Below, in pieces: positions 61,790-64,000 of a DNA stretch of 64,000 nt. Source of the stretch: Acidobacteriota bacterium (GTDB lineage Bacteria; Acidobacteriota; Terriglobia; Terriglobales; Acidobacteriaceae); NCBI GenBank assembly GCA_021793405.1, contig JAJYSV010000006.1, forward strand, positions 62,001-126,000, given 5' to 3'. Numbering within the stretch: the stretch's first letter is position 1; every line of letters starts with the position of its first letter. Made by a program: the position numbers and the translations under genes. Below the pieces are notes generated by a model. That model saw nothing but the letters and a program-made list of their open reading frames with translations, searched no databases and was not told where the DNA came from.

Positions 61790-63679
61790 ATGCCACGCGC
61801 CGTGTCTGCTGAAGAAAATAAGTACCCTGAAGTGTCTCCGACTTCCGAAGTCTCCGTGACGTCGGAAGAGACTGTGCCCGCGGAGGAGTATCGGCGGCGT
61901 CTCCAGGCGCGCGAACTCGATATTCATCGCTTCGACAGGTTGCATATCCGGTACGGCAATGTTCGGTTGTTGCTGGCGGTTATCATCGCTGGGATGGCGT
62001 GGTGCGCGCTTCGATCGCATCTGATTTCGCCTTGGTGGCTGGCGGCTCCGGTTGCGGCCTTCGCGGTGGTCGCCGTCTACCACGCGAGAGTGCTGCGGGC
62101 GCGGAAGTGCGCGCTGCGCGCGGTCGAAGTGTACCAGCGCGGGCTGGCGCGGATCGAAGACCGATGGATGGGCGGCGGACAACAGGGCGAACGCTTCCGC
62201 AGTCAGGGTCATGGCGACAGCGGGCACATCTATGCCGCCGACCTGGATCTGTTTGGTGCGGGCAGCCTGTTTGAGCTGCTGTCGACCGCGCGCACGCGGA
62301 TGGGAGAAGACACGCTGGCCCAGTGGCTGCTGACGCCTTCCCAGGTCGAAGACATTCTGGAGCGACAAGCGGCGGTCGCGGAGCTTCGCGGCAATCTGGA
62401 TTTGCGGGAAGATCTGGCGGTGCTGGGCAAAGAGGCCGGGGCGGGCGTCCATTCGGAGGCGTTGCTGCATTGGGCGGAAGCGCCGGCGGAGATACGGCAG
62501 CGGTGGCTGCGCTGGCTGGCTCCAGTGCTGGCGTTGCTCGCCATTGCAACGGCCGTGATGTGGGCTGTGTGGGGAATATACCTGCCGTTTCTGATTGTAG
62601 TGGCGGTAGAAGGAAACATCGCGTACGGCCTGAGGAAACGGCTGGCTGAGGTTTTTTCGGCGACCGAGGGCGCGTTTGAAAATCTGGAATTGCTTTCGAC
62701 CCTGCTCGCCCGGCTGGAACGGGAAGAGTTTCGCTCGGCGCAGCTGCAGGCGATCCAGGAGGCGCTGACCAGCCATCATCAGAAGGGTTCGCAGGCAATT
62801 GCGCGGCTGCGCACCATTGTGGATTTCATCGATTCGCGGGACAACCTGTTTGTGAAGATTCTGGATGTGCCGCTGATGTACTCGGTGCAGGTGGCGTTGA
62901 AATCGGAAGGGTGGCGCACACAACATGGCAAGGCAGTGCGGGGTTGGCTGGACGCGACCGGAGAGATGGAAGCGCTGCTTTCCTTGGCGGCATATCACTA
63001 TGAACATCCGGGCGATCCTTTTCCGGAGTTTCTGATGCCTGCATCTTCCGACGGTGCGCCCATTCTGCACGGAGAGGCGCTGGGGCATCCGCTGATTCCA
63101 GCGGTGAAGTGTGTTCGCAATGACGTGCGGCTGGATGCGGAGACGCAGGTGATTCTGGTGAGCGGCTCCAATATGTCGGGTAAGAGCACGTATCTGCGCA
63201 CGGTCGGGATCAACACGGTGATGGCGATGGCGGGCGCGCCGGTGCGGGCGCGGCGGTTGCGATTGACGCCGTTGCAGGTGGGCGCGAGCATCCAGGTAAA
63301 CGATTCGCTGCAGGAGGGAAGCTCGCGATTTTATGCGGAGATTACGCGGCTGCGGCGAATTTACGATCTGGCGGCGCAACGGCCGGCACTACTGTTTCTG
63401 CTGGATGAACTGCTGCAGGGAACCAACTCCAACGACCGCCGCGTGGGCGCCGAGGGCGTGTTGCGCGGGCTGGTGGAACGCGGGGCGATCGGCATTCTGA
63501 CGACGCACGATCTGGCGTTGACGGAGATGGGCGAATTGCAGCAGGGCATGTTGAGGAACATGCATTTTCAGGATGACCTGGAGGAAGGCAGGATGCGGTT
63601 CGACTTCCTGCTGCGCGAGGGAATCATCACGAAGAGCAATGGCCTGGCGCTGATGCGTTCCATCGGGCTGAAGGTCTAA
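61790..63679 (+). CDS. Membrane-associated MutS-like ATPase
   Basis: A 629-residue protein with a MutS-type ATPase domain but no mismatch-recognition domain I. The N-terminal half carries four hydrophobic segments in two pairs (about residues 60-105: VRLLLAVIIAGMAWCAL and WWLAAPVAAFAVVAVYHA; about 243-280: WLAPVLALLAIATAVMW and FLIVVAVEGN). A MutS core-like helical part lies between and after them (ARTRMGEDTLAQWLLTPSQV). The ATPase has Walker A GSNMSGKST at 459-467, Walker B LLFLLDELLQGTNSNDR and the switch ILTTHDLALTEM. It is probably not a mismatch-repair enzyme. Similar membrane MutS-like proteins are annotated in other bacteria without a known role. Confidence 0.88.
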   Translation: MPRAVSAEENKYPEVSPTSEVSVTSEETVPAEEYRRRLQARELDIHRFDRLHIRYGNVRLLLAVIIAGMAWCALRSHLISPWWLAAPVAAFAVVAVYHARVLRARKCALRAVEVYQRGLARIEDRWMGGGQQGERFRSQGHGDSGHIYAADLDLFGAGSLFELLSTARTRMGEDTLAQWLLTPSQVEDILERQAAVAELRGNLDLREDLAVLGKEAGAGVHSEALLHWAEAPAEIRQRWLRWLAPVLALLAIATAVMWAVWGIYLPFLIVVAVEGNIAYGLRKRLAEVFSATEGAFENLELLSTLLARLEREEFRSAQLQAIQEALTSHHQKGSQAIARLRTIVDFIDSRDNLFVKILDVPLMYSVQVALKSEGWRTQHGKAVRGWLDATGEMEALLSLAAYHYEHPGDPFPEFLMPASSDGAPILHGEALGHPLIPAVKCVRNDVRLDAETQVILVSGSNMSGKSTYLRTVGINTVMAMAGAPVRARRLRLTPLQVGASIQVNDSLQEGSSRFYAEITRLRRIYDLAAQRPALLFLLDELLQGTNSNDRRVGAEGVLRGLVERGAIGILTTHDLALTEMGELQQGMLRNMHFQDDLEEGRMRFDFLLREGIITKSNGLALMRSIGLKV

Positions 63680-63720
63680 GGTCAGTTTCGACGTTACAGT
63701 GAGACCGACATTGTCTCCTC

Positions 63721-63751
63721 CCACCCTTCGCAAAGAGCGCGAAGGATGGGG
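63721..63751. repeat. Hairpin between convergent genes near the window end
   Basis: CCCACCCTTCGC, seven bases, GCGAAGGATGGG: a 12-bp stem with one G-T pair, followed by GGCACCC. The GGCACCC edge is shared with the palindrome at 11667-11710, suggesting both belong to a dispersed palindromic element that sits at gene ends. Confidence 0.6.
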
Positions 63752-63812
63752 CACCCTCATCTGGGCCGTGCGAAGGGCCACCCGCCAATAATTCAGCAGT
63801 GCCGGACGCCGT

Positions 63813-64000
63813 TCAAGTAGCTGACGGATCAGATTTCATCAGTTTTCCGATTTCCGCCTGTACCTTCACTGCGCGGTTCCCGGACTCCGTCATAGCATCT
63901 TGGAGGGCTTGCGCTCCCGATTCGTCCCCACGTAGTAGACATTCGTTGCGCAGATCATATTGTTTGTCATGTTCGGAAATTAGGTCGATAAATTCCTGTT
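63813..64000 (-). CDS. C-terminal part of an unknown protein
   Basis: The last 62 codons of a minus-strand frame running out of the window and stopping at TGA 63813-63815. It reads as a charged helical sequence (EFIDLISEHDKQYDLRNECL; GDESGAQALQDAMTESGNRA; KVQAEIGKLMKSDPSAT). No family is recognised. The composition is protein-like and the opposite frames are less open, but the start is not visible, so this is a moderate call. Confidence 0.45.
   Translation of the reverse strand, partial: QEFIDLISEHDKQYDLRNECLLRGDESGAQALQDAMTESGNRAVKVQAEIGKLMKSDPSAT

Noticed and set aside
61691-63379. 562-codon minus-strand open frame
   Set aside because: It is the antisense shadow of the MutS-like gene; its product is Arg/His/Gln-rich without any family motif.
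1-64000. CRISPR arrays, rRNA, insertion sequences, prophage or integrase genes
   Set aside because: Looked for regular spacer-repeat patterns, transposase/integrase motifs and conserved rRNA sequence; none seen.

Overview
The window looks like a chromosomal stretch from a Gram-negative soil bacterium, most likely an acidobacterium (Terriglobia-type). This is inferred from gene content and moderately high G+C, not from a marker gene. Supporting traits are lipid A synthesis (lpxB), a lipid flippase-type ABC exporter, LptF, an M13 peptidase, DUF4254, a membrane-bound MutS-like ATPase and a bacilliredoxin together on one chromosome. I saw no rRNA, tRNA, CRISPR array, insertion sequence or prophage.

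Layout. 1-9251 holds the start of lptF, a secreted M13 metallopeptidase, two GT39-type membrane glycosyltransferases, uvrC and an OmpA-like protein. The second GT39 gene sits between two nearly identical copies of the last ~70 bases of uvrC. 9293-11710 carries a DUF4254 gene, galT, a DUF488 gene and a long hairpin. 11718-17969 is a three-gene operon: a von Willebrand A membrane protein, a large tubulin/FtsZ-superfamily protein with both glycine-rich nucleotide-binding loops, and an unrecognised single-span protein. It is the best candidate here for an undercharacterised system.

18076-30879 begins with an aldo/keto reductase and continues as a surface-polysaccharide cluster. It encodes a GNAT acyltransferase, a dedicated acyl carrier protein, a KAS III with an intact Cys-His-Asn triad, a dTDP-hexose 3,4-ketoisomerase, a sugar aminotransferase, a Wzx flippase, several GT2 glycosyltransferases, a methyltransferase and a WbsX-type protein. 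The pathway suggests a 3-amino-3,6-dideoxyhexose carrying an acyl group delivered by ACP. The right half of the cluster is rearranged: there is a duplicated GT2 gene and at least three gene relics.

30961-43740 is mostly envelope and housekeeping: DUF2252, two small DUF3147-like membrane proteins, a BON-domain protein, a PpiD/SurA-type foldase, malQ, a small conserved-looking protein, and an operon of an MsbA-like exporter, lpxB and an M1-peptidase-like protein that has lost its zinc site. 43836-64000 is housekeeping: hemW, ltaE, a PhoB/PhoR-type two-component pair, an HNH nuclease with three HNH-associated repeats, an XdhC/MocA-like pair, htpX, DUF4149, ychF, a ZIP transporter, an SDR, a lone receiver, sucA, a hemolysin III homologue, hypAB without a hydrogenase, a bacilliredoxin, a membrane MutS-like ATPase and the end of an unknown gene.
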